From Nitrobacteraceae bacterium AZCC 1564 (GTDB lineage: Bacteria; Pseudomonadota; Alphaproteobacteria; Rhizobiales; Xanthobacteraceae): a stretch of 64,000 nt of DNA. The stretch covers positions 3,363,001 through 3,427,000 of the forward strand of contig JBAGRR010000001.1 of NCBI GenBank assembly GCA_036924835.1. Direction: 5' to 3'. The stretch's first letter is position 1, and every line of letters starts with the position of its first letter. Below the pieces are notes generated by a model. It did not search any database. It was not told the DNA's origin and was given only the letters and a program-made list of their open reading frames with translations. Below are positions 1-10,001 of this stretch, piece after piece. The translations under genes were made by a program, and so were the position numbers.

Positions 1-1
1 C

Positions 2-1015
2 GGCAGCGTCTCGTGCAGGAAGATGTACGACGTGGCCATCGTCGGCAGCGGGCCGGCGGGATTGGCGACGGCGGTATACGCCGCATCGGAAGGATTGTCG
101 GTGGCCGTGCTTGATGCGCGCTACTTCGGCGGCCAGGCTGGCGCGAGCGCGCGCATCGAGAACTATCTCGGCTTCCCCACCGGCATATCGGGGCAAGCTC
201 TTGCGGGGCGCGCTTTCACGCAGGCCCAGAAGTTCGGCGCCGACATGATGATCCCTGTGTCAGCGATTTCGCTCGATTGTTCGAAGCCTGATGGGGCGTT
301 TGAACTCGTGCTCGATTGCGGCGAAAAGTTAAGGTCAAGGTCCGTGGTCGTGGCGAGCGGCGCGCGGTATCGCCGGCCGGCGATCGAGAACCTCGACAAG
401 TTTGAAGGACGCGGCGTCTGGTACTGGGCTTCGCCGATCGAAGCGCGTCTTTGCGCGGATCAAGAGATCATCCTGGTGGGCGGCGGCAATTCCGCCGGGC
501 AGGCGGCAGTGTTTCTCTCAGGTCATGCCAAAAAAGTTCGCGTCATGGTGCGTGGCGATGGGCTGGCGGCAAGCATGTCGCGCTACTTGATCGACCGTAT
601 CAATGCGACGCCGAATATCGAGGTGATGACGCGCACCGAAATCGTCGCGCTGGAAGGCGCGCCTGATGATGGCGGGCTCTCCCGCGTGCGCTGGCGCAAT
701 CGCGATTCTGGCAACGAGACAGCTGCCAACATCCGCAACGTGTTTCTGTTCGTTGGCGCCGATCCCGCAACGGCCTGGCTCAGCGGGTGCGGCGTGACGC
801 TCGATCGTACCGGCTTCGTCGTGACAGGTGCTCAGTCCGAACAGAATCTCGGACGGCTTGTCGCGCCCCTGGAGACGTCCGTGCCCGGCGTGTACGCGGT
901 GGGTGACGTACGGTCAGGTTCGGTGAAGCGCGTGGGCGGGGCGATCGGCGAAGGCGCGCAGGTGGTGGCGGCGCTGCATGGTTTTCTCAGCGACACGGCG
1001 AAACCGGCGCTATAG
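2..1015 (+). CDS. Thioredoxin-reductase-like FAD/NAD(P) oxidoreductase, 5' end outside window
   Basis: The frame is open to the left edge, so the first ATG at 23 is probably internal and this is the C-terminal flavoprotein half of a longer protein. From that ATG one sees the FAD motif GSGPAG (residues 8-13), GGQAGAS, a second nucleotide motif GGGNSAGQAA near residue 152 and the C-terminal GVYAVGDVRSGSVKRV FAD segment. The CxxC redox pair of true thioredoxin reductases is absent; at its place the sequence reads YWASPIEARLC. This is typical of the family in which a cyclic-nucleotide-binding domain precedes a TrxR-like module, so the missing part may hold such a domain. Expected to be a cytosolic NAD(P)H-dependent flavoprotein; its electron acceptor is unknown. 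Confidence 0.85.
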   Translation, partial: GSVSCRKMYDVAIVGSGPAGLATAVYAASEGLSVAVLDARYFGGQAGASARIENYLGFPTGISGQALAGRAFTQAQKFGADMMIPVSAISLDCSKPDGAFELVLDCGEKLRSRSVVVASGARYRRPAIENLDKFEGRGVWYWASPIEARLCADQEIILVGGGNSAGQAAVFLSGHAKKVRVMVRGDGLAASMSRYLIDRINATPNIEVMTRTEIVALEGAPDDGGLSRVRWRNRDSGNETAANIRNVFLFVGADPATAWLSGCGVTLDRTGFVVTGAQSEQNLGRLVAPLETSVPGVYAVGDVRSGSVKRVGGAIGEGAQVVAALHGFLSDTAKPAL

Positions 1016-1070
1016 GCTCCCTTGGTCGGCCGTAAAAACTTGGCTGATCATACAAACAGGGAGGAAGCGA

Positions 1071-1379
1071 ATGGCTCAACTCGTCGTGACGTACAAGACG
1101 CCAAAGGATCCTGCAGCCTTCGATAAGTATTATGCCGAGACCCACATAGCGCTTGCGAAGAAAATTCCGGGCCTGAGGAAATATCAGATCAGTCACGGGC
1201 CGATCACTTCGCTGACTGGGGCGTCCGACGCCTATCTAATCGCAATCCTGACCTTCGACAGCGCTGCTGCCATTCAGTCCGGCCTTGCCAGTCCCGAAGG
1301 ACAAGCCGCTGCGGGGGATTTGCCGAATTTCGCCAGCGGCGGTGCGGATCTTATCCTGTTCGATAGCAAAGACCTCTAA
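1071..1379 (+). CDS. EthD-family small protein
   Basis: A 102-residue protein starting at the ATG preceded by GGGAGGAAGCG, a strong ribosome-binding site; longer readings overlap the upstream gene without one. The sequence has the EthD/dimeric alpha-beta-barrel pattern: an N-terminal strand LVVTYKTPKDPAAFDKYY, then HIALAKKIPGLRKY and a second strand with YLIAILTF. Members are small cytosolic proteins linked to degradation pathways, often without a proven reaction. It follows the flavoprotein by about 55 bp and the zinc-finger gene follows 18 bp later, so the three may be co-transcribed. Function beyond family is not inferable. Confidence 0.8.
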   Translation: MAQLVVTYKTPKDPAAFDKYYAETHIALAKKIPGLRKYQISHGPITSLTGASDAYLIAILTFDSAAAIQSGLASPEGQAAAGDLPNFASGGADLILFDSKDL

Positions 1380-1397
1380 GTATTCCCAGAACAACGG

Positions 1398-1715
1398 ATG
1401 CAGCCGAGCATGGCCAAATGTACACACATCGCTGGAATTCGTGACGTGACGCCAAGCGCGCTCGGCTGCGAGGAATGCCTCAAGACTGGCGATGTGTGGC
1501 TGCATTTGCGGATTTGCCGCACCTGCGGCCACGTCGGCTGTTGCGACGATTCGCCCAATAAGCATGCAACCAAGCATTTTCACGCGACCCAGCATCCGAT
1601 TATCGAAGGCTACGATCCGCCCGAAGGTTGGGGCTGGTGCTATGTCGACGAGGTCGCCTTCGATCTCTCGGATCGCAGGACGCCGCATAACGGTCCAATC
1701 CCGCGCTATTACTGA
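1398..1715 (+). CDS. UBP-type zinc finger domain protein
   Basis: A 105-residue protein that is almost entirely one UBP-type zinc finger. Ligands are visible in CTHI, GCEECL, CRTCGHVGCCD, the HATKHFHATQHPI block and WCYVDE near the end. In eukaryotes this fold binds ubiquitin C-termini; in bacteria it occurs as small stand-alone proteins of unknown role. A second ATG four codons downstream (MAKCTH) is an equally good start since neither has a clear ribosome-binding site. It sits directly after the EthD gene. Confidence 0.82.
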   Translation: MQPSMAKCTHIAGIRDVTPSALGCEECLKTGDVWLHLRICRTCGHVGCCDDSPNKHATKHFHATQHPIIEGYDPPEGWGWCYVDEVAFDLSDRRTPHNGPIPRYY

Positions 1716-1874
1716 GCAGCGTTAGCCCGGCGAAGTGCTTCCTAAAAGCACAACTGCCGCACGTTGTGGCAGTCATTCAGATTTTTTACAAAGCCTGCGC
1801 AATACTGTTGAAGTCCTGTTGCGCGGATGTGCGCATGCTGTAGCCTTGAATTATTTCAGGGATAGGGGCGCATC

Positions 1875-2360
1875 ATGATTTTAGGTATGAGTCTGCAGGC
1901 GTTTACGGTTTTCCATCTCATTCTCAGCATGATCGGCATTGCGTTCGGCTTCATCGTTGCTGGCGGCATTCTTGCGTCGAACAAGCTTCCCGGCTGGACT
2001 GCATTGTTTCTCTTCACGACGATCCTGACCAGCGCAACCGGCTTTCTGTTTCCGTTCACCAAGCTTCTGCCGTCGCACATCGTCGCGATCATCTCGCTCG
2101 TGCTGCTCGCCGTCGCGGCGTATGCGCTGTATGGGAAAGGCTTGAGCGGCGTGTGGCGTGCGGTCTATATCGTCACCGCGATGCTTGCTTTGTGGTTCAA
2201 CGTTTTCGTGCTGATCGCGCAGTCGTTCCAGAAAGTCGGATTGCTGAACGTCTATGCTCCAACGGGCGCCGAGCCGCCTTTCGCGATCACGCAGGCGGTG
2301 GTTCTGTTGTTCTTCATTTTCGCAATCGTCGCCGGAATCCGCAGATTCCGGCCGGCATGA
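1875..2360 (+). CDS. Small four-helix integral membrane protein, unknown function
   Basis: 161 residues forming four hydrophobic segments (about 8-30, 37-59, 66-87, 97-117) plus a last one near 135-157, ending in basic RRFRPA. No catalytic motif is recognisable. Similar hypothetical membrane proteins are familiar from Bradyrhizobium relatives. The gene is preceded by 160 bp holding a CTGCC...GGCAG hairpin, and followed by 240 bp without a gene before murA, so it is probably transcribed alone. Confidence 0.65.
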   Translation: MILGMSLQAFTVFHLILSMIGIAFGFIVAGGILASNKLPGWTALFLFTTILTSATGFLFPFTKLLPSHIVAIISLVLLAVAAYALYGKGLSGVWRAVYIVTAMLALWFNVFVLIAQSFQKVGLLNVYAPTGAEPPFAITQAVVLLFFIFAIVAGIRRFRPA

Positions 2361-2602
2361 CCTTCGCTGAACGGCTGGAGCGCCGATGGATATCAACCGG
2401 GCAGCGATGTGATTCAGTGGCAACGGTCGGCTGGATTATTCCGACCTGGGGGCCGGCCGACACAATTCCAGCGAAATTGGTTGCATTAGACTGAAAGCTG
2501 AAGCTTTTGGGGACCATGAGCTTCGGGGCGGCATGCGGCGCGGCGGTTTTCACGACGCCTGAAACCCGCTAAGACAATTTATCCGGAAAAGGCAGGGTTG
2601 GT

Positions 2603-3892
<1,290 letters not shown>

Positions 3893-3913
3893 GAAACGTC
3901 ACAGCGAGGGTCG

Positions 3914-4390
3914 ATGTCGCCACACAAGCTGATCGCTCTCGATGAAGATGACCTGGCGGTGATTTCGGCCCACGTCCAGGACGCCTGCGTTGTTGCGAGC
4001 GACATCATCTGGCGGCAAGGCGAAAAGCGGCTGGTCGTCGGAATGCGGCGGCCGGACTGTGAGGAGATCCTCGCGGGACAAGAGGCGCCGCATCAGATCA
4101 TTTCCGCGCTGCGGTTCGACCGGGTCCTCGCCTGCAAGGCGCGGAACATTGATATGGCCGCGCCACAGCAGGCGCTCACCCTGCTGGGCCTCGAATTCCA
4201 TCCCACCGATGCTCCGGGAGGTAACGTTCTGCTGCTGTTCGCCAGCGGCGGTGTCCTTCGGCTCGATGTCGAATGTCTTGAATGCGAACTGGCCGACCTT
4301 GCCTGTGATGTTCTAGGCGGCGCGTCGGACGATGTGTCTGGCGAGGACCGTCCGGCCCGGGATGATCTTTCCGACAGAACAGCGCCTTAG
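3914..4390 (+). CDS. DUF2948 family protein
   Basis: A 158-residue cytosolic protein starting with KLIALDEDDLAVISAHVQDA, the hallmark of DUF2948, and containing ALRFDRVLACKARNID and VLRLDVECLECELADL. The start follows GAGGGTCG. No biochemical role is known to me. Its constant place between murA and hisD in alphaproteobacteria suggests a housekeeping role. There is an imperfect GCTAAGG/CCTTAGC hairpin (about 4437-4465) between it and hisD. Confidence 0.85.
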   Translation: MSPHKLIALDEDDLAVISAHVQDACVVASDIIWRQGEKRLVVGMRRPDCEEILAGQEAPHQIISALRFDRVLACKARNIDMAAPQQALTLLGLEFHPTDAPGGNVLLLFASGGVLRLDVECLECELADLACDVLGGASDDVSGEDRPARDDLSDRTAP

Positions 4391-4490
4391 ACGGTCGCTA
4401 GCCGGATTCCCCGGCTCGCGATCTTGCGTCAGGGATGCTAAGGGTTAGGACGACTTGTCCTTAGCTCCGATCAGAGAATTCTTCACCACA

Positions 4491-5786
4491 ATGCCCCTTC
4501 GTCTCGACAGCAGCGCCGCCGACTTTGCCACGCGTTTCAACGCCTTCCTCGCCATGAAGCGCGAAGTATCGGCCGACATCGACGCGGCCGCGCGCGCGAT
4601 TGTGGACGATGTCGCCAGGCGCGGTGATGCGGCGTTGGTCGAGGCGACCCGAAAATTCGACCGCCTGAATATTTCGGCTGATGGACTGCGGATCACTGCA
4701 GATGAAATCGATGCTGCCGTCAAAGTCTGTGATGACACGACGATCAATGCGCTGAAACTCGCACGCGATCGCATCGAGCTTTTTCATCAGCGCCAGTTGC
4801 CGAAAGACGAGCGTTTCACCGATGCACAAGGCGTTGAACTCGGTTGGCGCTGGAGTGCGATCGAAGCGGTTGGCCTTTATGTGCCGGGCGGAACGGCGGC
4901 GTATCCATCCTCGGTCTTGATGAACGCGGTGCCGGCGAAAGTCGCCGGCGTCGAACGTGTGGTGATGGTGGTGCCGTCGCCGGACAACAAGCTCAATCCG
5001 CTGGTGTTGGCGGCGGCAAAGCTCGGCGGTGTATCTGAAATCTATCGCGTGGGCGGTGCGCAGGCTGTCGCGGCACTGGCATATGGCACGGCGACCATCA
5101 AACCGGTGGCGAAGATTGTCGGTCCCGGCAATGCTTATGTCGCAGCCGCCAAGCGCCTCGTGTTCGGTAAGGTCGGTATCGACATGATTGCAGGTCCTTC
5201 TGAAGTGCTGGTGATCGCCGACCACAGTGCCAATCCTGATTGGATTGCGGCCGATCTGCTGGCGCAGGCCGAACACGATGCCAACGCGCAGTCCATTCTC
5301 ATCACCGATGATGCGTCACTTGCCGCCGATGTCGAGCGCGCGGTGGAAGCACAGCTGACGACACTGCCGCGCACCGAAATCGCGCGTGCATCGTGGAATG
5401 ATTTCGGGGCAGTGATCCTCGTCAGGAAGTTGGATGAATCCGTAGCGCTGGCTGATGCCATTGCGGCTGAACATCTGGAGATCATCACGGCCGATCCGGA
5501 GAGCTTGAGCGCCCGCATCAGAAACGCGGGCGCCATCTTCCTCGGCGCGCATACGCCAGAAGCGATCGGGGATTATGTGGGCGGCTCGAACCATGTGCTG
5601 CCGACAGCGCGGTCGGCGCGCTTCTCGTCGGGGCTGGGCGTGCTTGATTTCATGAAGCGGACGTCGATTCTGAAGTGCGGGCCGGATCAACTGCGGTCCT
5701 TGGGACCAGCTGCGATGACGCTGGGTAAAGCCGAAGGTCTCGATGCCCATGCGCGGTCCGTTGGAATCCGCCTCAACCTGCCATGA
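4491..5786 (+). CDS. hisD: Histidinol dehydrogenase
   Basis: 431 residues from the ATG at 4491; an upstream TTG in frame at 4455 would add 12 residues outside the family's usual start. It oxidises L-histidinol twice with NAD to give histidine, the last step of the pathway. Motifs: [63 protein letters not shown] and the catalytic EHLEI pair Glu-His near the C-terminal third. Its stop overlaps the next start (ATGA at 5783), so UPF0262 is translationally coupled. Confidence 0.96.
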   Translation: MPLRLDSSAADFATRFNAFLAMKREVSADIDAAARAIVDDVARRGDAALVEATRKFDRLNISADGLRITADEIDAAVKVCDDTTINALKLARDRIELFHQRQLPKDERFTDAQGVELGWRWSAIEAVGLYVPGGTAAYPSSVLMNAVPAKVAGVERVVMVVPSPDNKLNPLVLAAAKLGGVSEIYRVGGAQAVAALAYGTATIKPVAKIVGPGNAYVAAAKRLVFGKVGIDMIAGPSEVLVIADHSANPDWIAADLLAQAEHDANAQSILITDDASLAADVERAVEAQLTTLPRTEIARASWNDFGAVILVRKLDESVALADAIAAEHLEIITADPESLSARIRNAGAIFLGAHTPEAIGDYVGGSNHVLPTARSARFSSGLGVLDFMKRTSILKCGPDQLRSLGPAAMTLGKAEGLDAHARSVGIRLNLP

Positions 5787-6277
5787 GTACGCCTCCGCCA
5801 GATGACGATGGCCGCTACCGCATTGTCGCGGTGACGCTCGATGAGGAATCCATCGGACGTTCAGGGCCCGATATCGAGCACGAGCGTGCGATCGCGATCT
5901 ACGATCTGATCGAGCAGAATCTGTTCGTGCCGGAAGGCGCCCCGCCAGGCCCTTTCACGCTGCACATCGGCATTACCGGCAACCGCCTGATGTTCGACAT
6001 CAAGCACGAGGACGGTACGCCCGTGGTCGTGCACTTGCTGTCGTTGACGCCGTTCCGCCGGATCGTGAAGGACTATTTCATGATCTGCGACAGCTATTAT
6101 CAGGCAATCCGCACTGCTACTCCTGACAAGATCGAGGCCATCGATATGGGGCGTCGTGGCGTTCACGACGAAGGATCGCGGACGTTGATGGAGCGGCTTG
6201 AAGGTAAGGTGCGCGTGGATTTCGAGACCTCGCGCCGATTGTTCACGCTGATCTCCGTCCTTCACTGGAAAGGGTGA
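5783..6277 (+). CDS. UPF0262 family protein
   Basis: 164 residues matching the UPF0262 pattern: [28 protein letters not shown] segment (here [16 protein letters not shown]), [32 protein letters not shown] and a C-terminal [23 protein letters not shown] end. The function is unknown. The start codon overlaps the hisD stop by four bases, so expression is tied to histidine biosynthesis, and the phosphatase gene follows six bases later. Confidence 0.9.
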   Translation: MSTPPPDDDGRYRIVAVTLDEESIGRSGPDIEHERAIAIYDLIEQNLFVPEGAPPGPFTLHIGITGNRLMFDIKHEDGTPVVVHLLSLTPFRRIVKDYFMICDSYYQAIRTATPDKIEAIDMGRRGVHDEGSRTLMERLEGKVRVDFETSRRLFTLISVLHWKG

Positions 6278-6283
6278 GCGCGT

Positions 6284-6739
6284 ATGAAGGCGCGTTCCCC
6301 GCAAGCCGTCCTGTTCATGTGCGGCCAGAACAGCGTCCGGTCGCCGACGGCGGCATGTTTGTTGCGCCATCTCGTTCCACGCGGACTTTATGTGCAGTCG
6401 GCGGGCGTCAGCAAGGCTGATCTTGATCCGTTTGCTGTCGCGGTCATGAAAGAAATCGGCCTCGATATTTCCAATCACAAACCCTGGACGGTTGAAGATC
6501 TGGAAGACTGGGAGGGATTCAATTTCGATTTGATCGTGACACTCTCTCCCGAGGCGCACCACAAGGCGCTGCAGTTGACGGCAACCCTTGCCACGGAGGT
6601 GGAATACTGGCCGACGCCTGATCCTGTCGGTGTTGAAGGCCGCCGCGAACTGCAGCTCGATGCCTATCGCGCGGTGCGTGATGGCCTGATGCAGAAAATC
6701 CGCAAGCGGTTCGGGCCGCGTGGTATGGCGAACGAGTAA
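6284..6739 (+). CDS. Low-molecular-weight phosphotyrosine phosphatase/ArsC-like protein
   Basis: 151 residues with the P-loop CGQNSVRS (CX5R, residues 13-20) and the distal acid motif PTPDPVG about 95 residues later, the layout of LMW protein tyrosine phosphatases and thioredoxin-coupled arsenate reductases. The central LDISNHKPWTVEDLEDW helix is typical. No additional cysteine pair of classic arsenate reductases is visible, so phosphatase activity is the likelier reading. It lies in the hisD operon between UPF0262 and the AAA gene. Confidence 0.85.
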   Translation: MKARSPQAVLFMCGQNSVRSPTAACLLRHLVPRGLYVQSAGVSKADLDPFAVAVMKEIGLDISNHKPWTVEDLEDWEGFNFDLIVTLSPEAHHKALQLTATLATEVEYWPTPDPVGVEGRRELQLDAYRAVRDGLMQKIRKRFGPRGMANE

Positions 6740-6743
6740 GTCG

Positions 6744-7899
6744 ATGATTACGCGACTGGCGGTCTCCGGGTATCGATCGTTGCGCGACATCCGGCTTGTT
6801 CTTGGATCGCTCAATGTTGTGACCGGTGCCAACGGCAGCGGTAAATCCAGTCTCTATCGCTCGCTCCGGCTGCTTGCGGATGTCGCGCAGGGACGTGTGA
6901 TTCAATCCCTCGCCGCGGAAGGCGGGCTGCAGTCAACGCTGTGGGCAGGGCCGGAAAATTTCTCCCGCAAGATGAGGGTCGGCACGCAGGCGGTTGAAGG
7001 AACTGTCCGTAGCAAGCCGGTCGGTTTGAAACTGGGCTTCGCCGGCGATGATTATGGCTATGCCATTTGATCTCGGCTTGCCACAGCCGTCATCGTCGTT
7101 TTTCTCGCTCGACCCGCAGATCAAAGCCGAAAGCGTGTGGACCGGTGAATTGCTCGGCCGCGCCAATGCGTTTGCCGAACGCCGCGGTCCGTTCGTCCGA
7201 GTGCGCAGCGAGACCGGCGCGTGGCGCGAGACGTTTCAGAACCTGGCGTCATTCGACAGCATGATGACGCATTGCGCTGACCCGCGCGATGCGCTGGAGC
7301 TGTTGCTGCTGCGTGAGCGGATGAAGGACTGGCGGTTCTACGATCACCTTCGGACGGACCGCGATGCGCCGGCCCGCCGGCCGCAGATCGGGACCTATAC
7401 GCCGGTGCTCGCGAGCGACGGCACGGATCTCGCGGCTGCCATCCGCACGATTATGGAAATCGGTGATCCTGCGGGGCTTGCCGAAACGATTGACGACGCA
7501 TTCCCCGGCGCGCACGTCGAGGTGACGGCGGCCGATGGATATTTCGATATGGCCATGTATCAGCACGGGCTGCTGCGTCCGCTGAAGATGTCGGAAGTGT
7601 CCGATGGGACGTTGCGCTATCTGCTGCTGGTCGCGGCGCTGCTGTCACCACGCCCGCCGGAATTGATGATCCTCAACGAACCTGAGACCAGTCTTCACCC
7701 GGATCTGTTGGTTCCGCTGGCGCGCCTGATCGCACGGGCCGCCAAACAGTCGCAGATGATCGTGGTCTCCCATGCGCCCAAGCTGGTGTCAGCGCTTGAG
7801 CAGGAAGAGGGGAGCATGCCGGTGCTGCTCGAAAAGCATCTGAGCGAAACCATCGTGAGGGATGGGGAAGCCCCATCCTGGAATTGGCCATCACGGTAA
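6744..7899 (+). pseudogene. AAA-family ATPase, split by a +1 frameshift
   Basis: The first part (6744-7070) encodes the N-terminus of an SMC/RecF-like AAA ATPase with Walker A GANGSGKSS at residues 28-36 and ends at DDYGYAI-stop. The second part continues in another frame from DLGLPQPSSSFF with the Walker B region LMILNEPETSLHP, a D-loop and VVSHAPKLVSAL. Removing one T from the TTT at 7066-7068 joins both parts into one protein of about 384 residues. It is therefore either a recent pseudogene or a sequencing error. A separate downstream product could start at the ATG near 7048 but would lack Walker A. It sits four bases after the phosphatase gene. Confidence 0.85.
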
Positions 7900-8020
7900 C
7901 TAAAAAGATCATTTTGTCCCGAACAGCCGCCGAATATGCCAATCCTGTGCTGTTGTCGTTCTGGCAGCCTTCGGATAGTTTCCGCGCCCACTGACCTCTC
8001 ATCGAATTGACTCATCCCGC

Positions 8021-8644
8021 ATGTTAGGCCGTTCCAAATTCGTTCTCGCGTCCGGATCGCCGCGGCGCCTCAGCCTGCTCAATCAGGTGGGCATCGAGCC
8101 CGATGCGTTGCGTCCCGCCGATGTGGACGAGACGCCGAAGCGTGGTGAGCTGCCACGGGCCTGCGCCAACCGGCTTGCGCGTGCGAAGGCGGATGCTGCG
8201 CTGAAGTCTGTCCAGCTCGACGATGAGCTACGCGGCGCGTACATCCTCGCGGCCGATACGGTGGTCGCGGTGGGGCGGCGCATCCTGCCGAAAGCGGAAC
8301 TGGTGGACGAAGCCTCGCAATGCTTGCGCCTGCTGTCGGGCCGCAACCATCGGGTCTATACGGCGATTTGCCTCGTGACGCCGAAGGAAACATTTCGTCA
8401 GCGGCTCGTTGAGACGCGTGTACGCTTCAAGCGGCTGAACGAGGACGATATCCAATCCTATATTGGCTCCGGTGAATGGCGCAGCAAAGCCGGTGGCTAC
8501 GCAGTGCAGGGCATTGCGGGGTCATTCGTGGTCAAGATGGTAGGCTCGTACACCAACGTTGTCGGCCTGCCTTTGTATGAAACCACGGCCTTGCTGGGCG
8601 GCGAAGGTTTCCCGATCCGCTTCGGCTGGTTGAATGCCAACTGA
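8021..8644 (+). CDS. maf: Maf-like nucleotide pyrophosphatase
   Basis: 207 residues of the Maf/HAM1-like fold, which hydrolyses non-canonical nucleoside triphosphates and was named for septum inhibition. Motifs are [12 protein letters not shown] at the N-terminus, the metal-binding [25 protein letters not shown] and [16 protein letters not shown]. The stop overlaps yacG by 11 bases. The 121 bp upstream gap is too short for infA, which I remember at this place in related genomes. Confidence 0.93.
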   Translation: MLGRSKFVLASGSPRRLSLLNQVGIEPDALRPADVDETPKRGELPRACANRLARAKADAALKSVQLDDELRGAYILAADTVVAVGRRILPKAELVDEASQCLRLLSGRNHRVYTAICLVTPKETFRQRLVETRVRFKRLNEDDIQSYIGSGEWRSKAGGYAVQGIAGSFVVKMVGSYTNVVGLPLYETTALLGGEGFPIRFGWLNAN

Positions 8645-8828
8645 CGACACAGCGAAGGCGCGTCCCGCCAAACCCTGCCCGATCTGCGGCAAGCCCGCGA
8701 CCGAGGCTTCGAAACCGTTTTGTTCGGAGCGCTGCCGCGACGTCGACCTGAACCGTTGGCTGTCCGGCTCCTATGCCATTCCAGCCCGCGAGGGCGACGA
8801 CGAGGATGACGCGGACGAGCCGAAATAG
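8634..8828 (+). CDS. yacG: DNA gyrase inhibitor YacG-type zinc protein
   Basis: 64 residues with the treble-clef zinc site CPICGK...[16 protein letters not shown], the signature of YacG, which in E. coli binds GyrB and blocks gyrase. The acidic tail [11 protein letters not shown] is usual in the family. It overlaps the end of maf, so the two are translationally coupled. Confidence 0.92.
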   Translation: MPTDDTAKARPAKPCPICGKPATEASKPFCSERCRDVDLNRWLSGSYAIPAREGDDEDDADEPK

Positions 8829-8979
8829 TCCCGTCATCGGCGGGTGATCAGCTTGTCGCGTGGACAATCCGCATGATCTTGGCGCAGGAATCATCGCGCC
8901 TTCCGCCGTCCACGGCTAATTTGCAGTAATCATTGGGGAATTTTCACCGCTTTTAGGGCAAGAATGCACCGCAGGTGGC

Positions 8980-9008
8980 TGGACAGGACCCTTTGGTCTC
9001 ACTATAAA
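8980..9008 (+). promoter_or_regulatory. Sigma-70-type promoter of tRNA-Phe
   Basis: TGGACA (8980-8985) and TATAAA (9003-9008) are separated by exactly 17 bases and lie 33 bases upstream of the mature tRNA. This is a near-consensus housekeeping promoter placed properly for the tRNA. Confidence 0.7.
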
Positions 9009-9041
9009 CCGGCGCTCTCCCTGAACTTGCTTCGGGGCGGC

Positions 9042-9117
9042 GCCCAGGTAGCTCAGTTGGTAGAGCATGCGACTGAAAATCGCAGTGTCGGTGGTTCGAT
9101 TCCGCCCCTGGGCACCA
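9042..9117 (+). tRNA. tRNA-Phe (GAA)
   Basis: 76 nt cloverleaf: acceptor GCCCAGG pairs with CCTGGGC, D-arm GCTC/GAGC, anticodon stem TGCGA/TCGCA with loop CTGAAAA (anticodon GAA), variable GTGTC, T-arm GGTGG/CCGCC with TTCGATT, discriminator A and genome-encoded CCA. A T run does not follow at once. Its 3' end is not repeated elsewhere in the window as far as I can see, so there is no evidence of an integrated island. Confidence 0.97.
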
Positions 9118-9158
9118 TTTCCAAAACACAAGATTTGCGAAAAGCTTAAGCAAAATCA

Positions 9159-9263
9159 GCTGGATGCGACCTTGCGAAGCCGGCGCTCTTCCCAATCCGA
9201 ATGATCTGCCACCGCGAGCAGCATGTCCTCGTGGTTGCCCATCAGGCAGATAGCCTGTCTTGG
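9159..9263 (-). pseudogene. Remnant of a PPP-type metallophosphoesterase
   Basis: Read on the minus strand between two stops this stretch encodes about 35 residues containing AICLMGNHEDMLL, the GNHE metal motif block of calcineurin-like serine/threonine phosphatases, followed by WEERRLRKVASS. No other phosphatase motif flanks it, so it is a fragment of a deleted gene. It lies just downstream of the tRNA. The short minus-strand peptide at about 9306-9377 (EEMARYVADRGLVSD) may be another remnant. Confidence 0.45.
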
Positions 9264-9380
9264 TCAAATGGTCCCCGGGCCGACCAAGTTTTGTATAGGC
9301 TCTGATAGATTATCAGTCGCTCACGAGGCCGCGGTCGGCGACATACCGTGCCATTTCCTCATCGCTCTGCGCGCGGGTCC

Positions 9381-9917
9381 TCATTGAAGCGCTAGTGAGA
9401 AATGCAAAACTTGAGGGTCGCTTCCGCGAGAAGGCACGAAGCCTGCGTTACTCAACACGCGACGCATGGCCTGGTTTTCTGGAAGAACTTCCGCAACGAG
9501 TTCTTTTAGTCCGCCGTCATGGGCCCATTGAACAAGATGGTGCATCAATATCTTTCCCAATCCCTGACCTTGATAGGCATCGACAACGACGAAGGCGACC
9601 TCCGCCTGGCCCGGTTTCACAATCACATAGCGTCCGCCACCCACGATTTCGGAACGCCCATCTCTGTTGATCAATGCTACGAGAGCGACGTGGTTGACGA
9701 AATCAACGTTCATGAAGAACGAGATCTCGGCGTCTGAAAATCCGCGCTTCGGTGCGAAAAAACGGCGCTGGCGCGATTGCGCGCTCGTGCGGTCGATTGC
9801 CGCAAGCATGTCCGCCCTGTCGTCCGGCCTGAGGGCACGGATTTCAATCGTGCCGCCACCGCGAAAGGGTTCCACGCTCGAATAATCTGCGCTCCGCAGC
9901 ATTTTCGCCGTCCGCAT
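9381..9917 (-). CDS. GNAT N-acetyltransferase
   Basis: About 178 residues from the MRTAKMLRSADYSS start; the frame is open further upstream to 9974 and the true start is uncertain as no good ribosome-binding site is seen. GNAT features: IEIRALRPDDRADMLAAIDR at the N-terminus, and the acetyl-CoA loop VVVDAYQGQGLGKILMHHL followed by ENQAMRRVLSNAGFV. These enzymes move acetyl groups from acetyl-CoA to amines; substrate unknown. It is divergent from the AI-2E-family gene, with a FixK-type box between them. Confidence 0.85.
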   Translation of the reverse strand: MRTAKMLRSADYSSVEPFRGGGTIEIRALRPDDRADMLAAIDRTSAQSRQRRFFAPKRGFSDAEISFFMNVDFVNHVALVALINRDGRSEIVGGGRYVIVKPGQAEVAFVVVDAYQGQGLGKILMHHLVQWAHDGGLKELVAEVLPENQAMRRVLSNAGFVPSRGSDPQVLHFSLALQ

Positions 9918-9960
9918 CCCATGGTGATCGCATTTATGGCGGCGACAGCCCCGTGATCGG

Positions 9961-9974
9961 TTGATCTGAATCAA
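9961..9974. promoter_or_regulatory. FNR/FixK-type operator, perfect TTGAT-N4-ATCAA
   Basis: TTGATCTGAATCAA is a perfect dyad of the FNR/FixK consensus. It lies between the divergent GNAT and AI-2E-family genes. If it activates rightward at the usual -41.5 position, transcription would begin near 10009, which would favour the GTG at 10023 over the TTG at 10002 as the start of the downstream gene. Confidence 0.7.
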
Positions 9975-10001
9975 GCGAAGGATTGCCGATATACCGACAG
10001 T

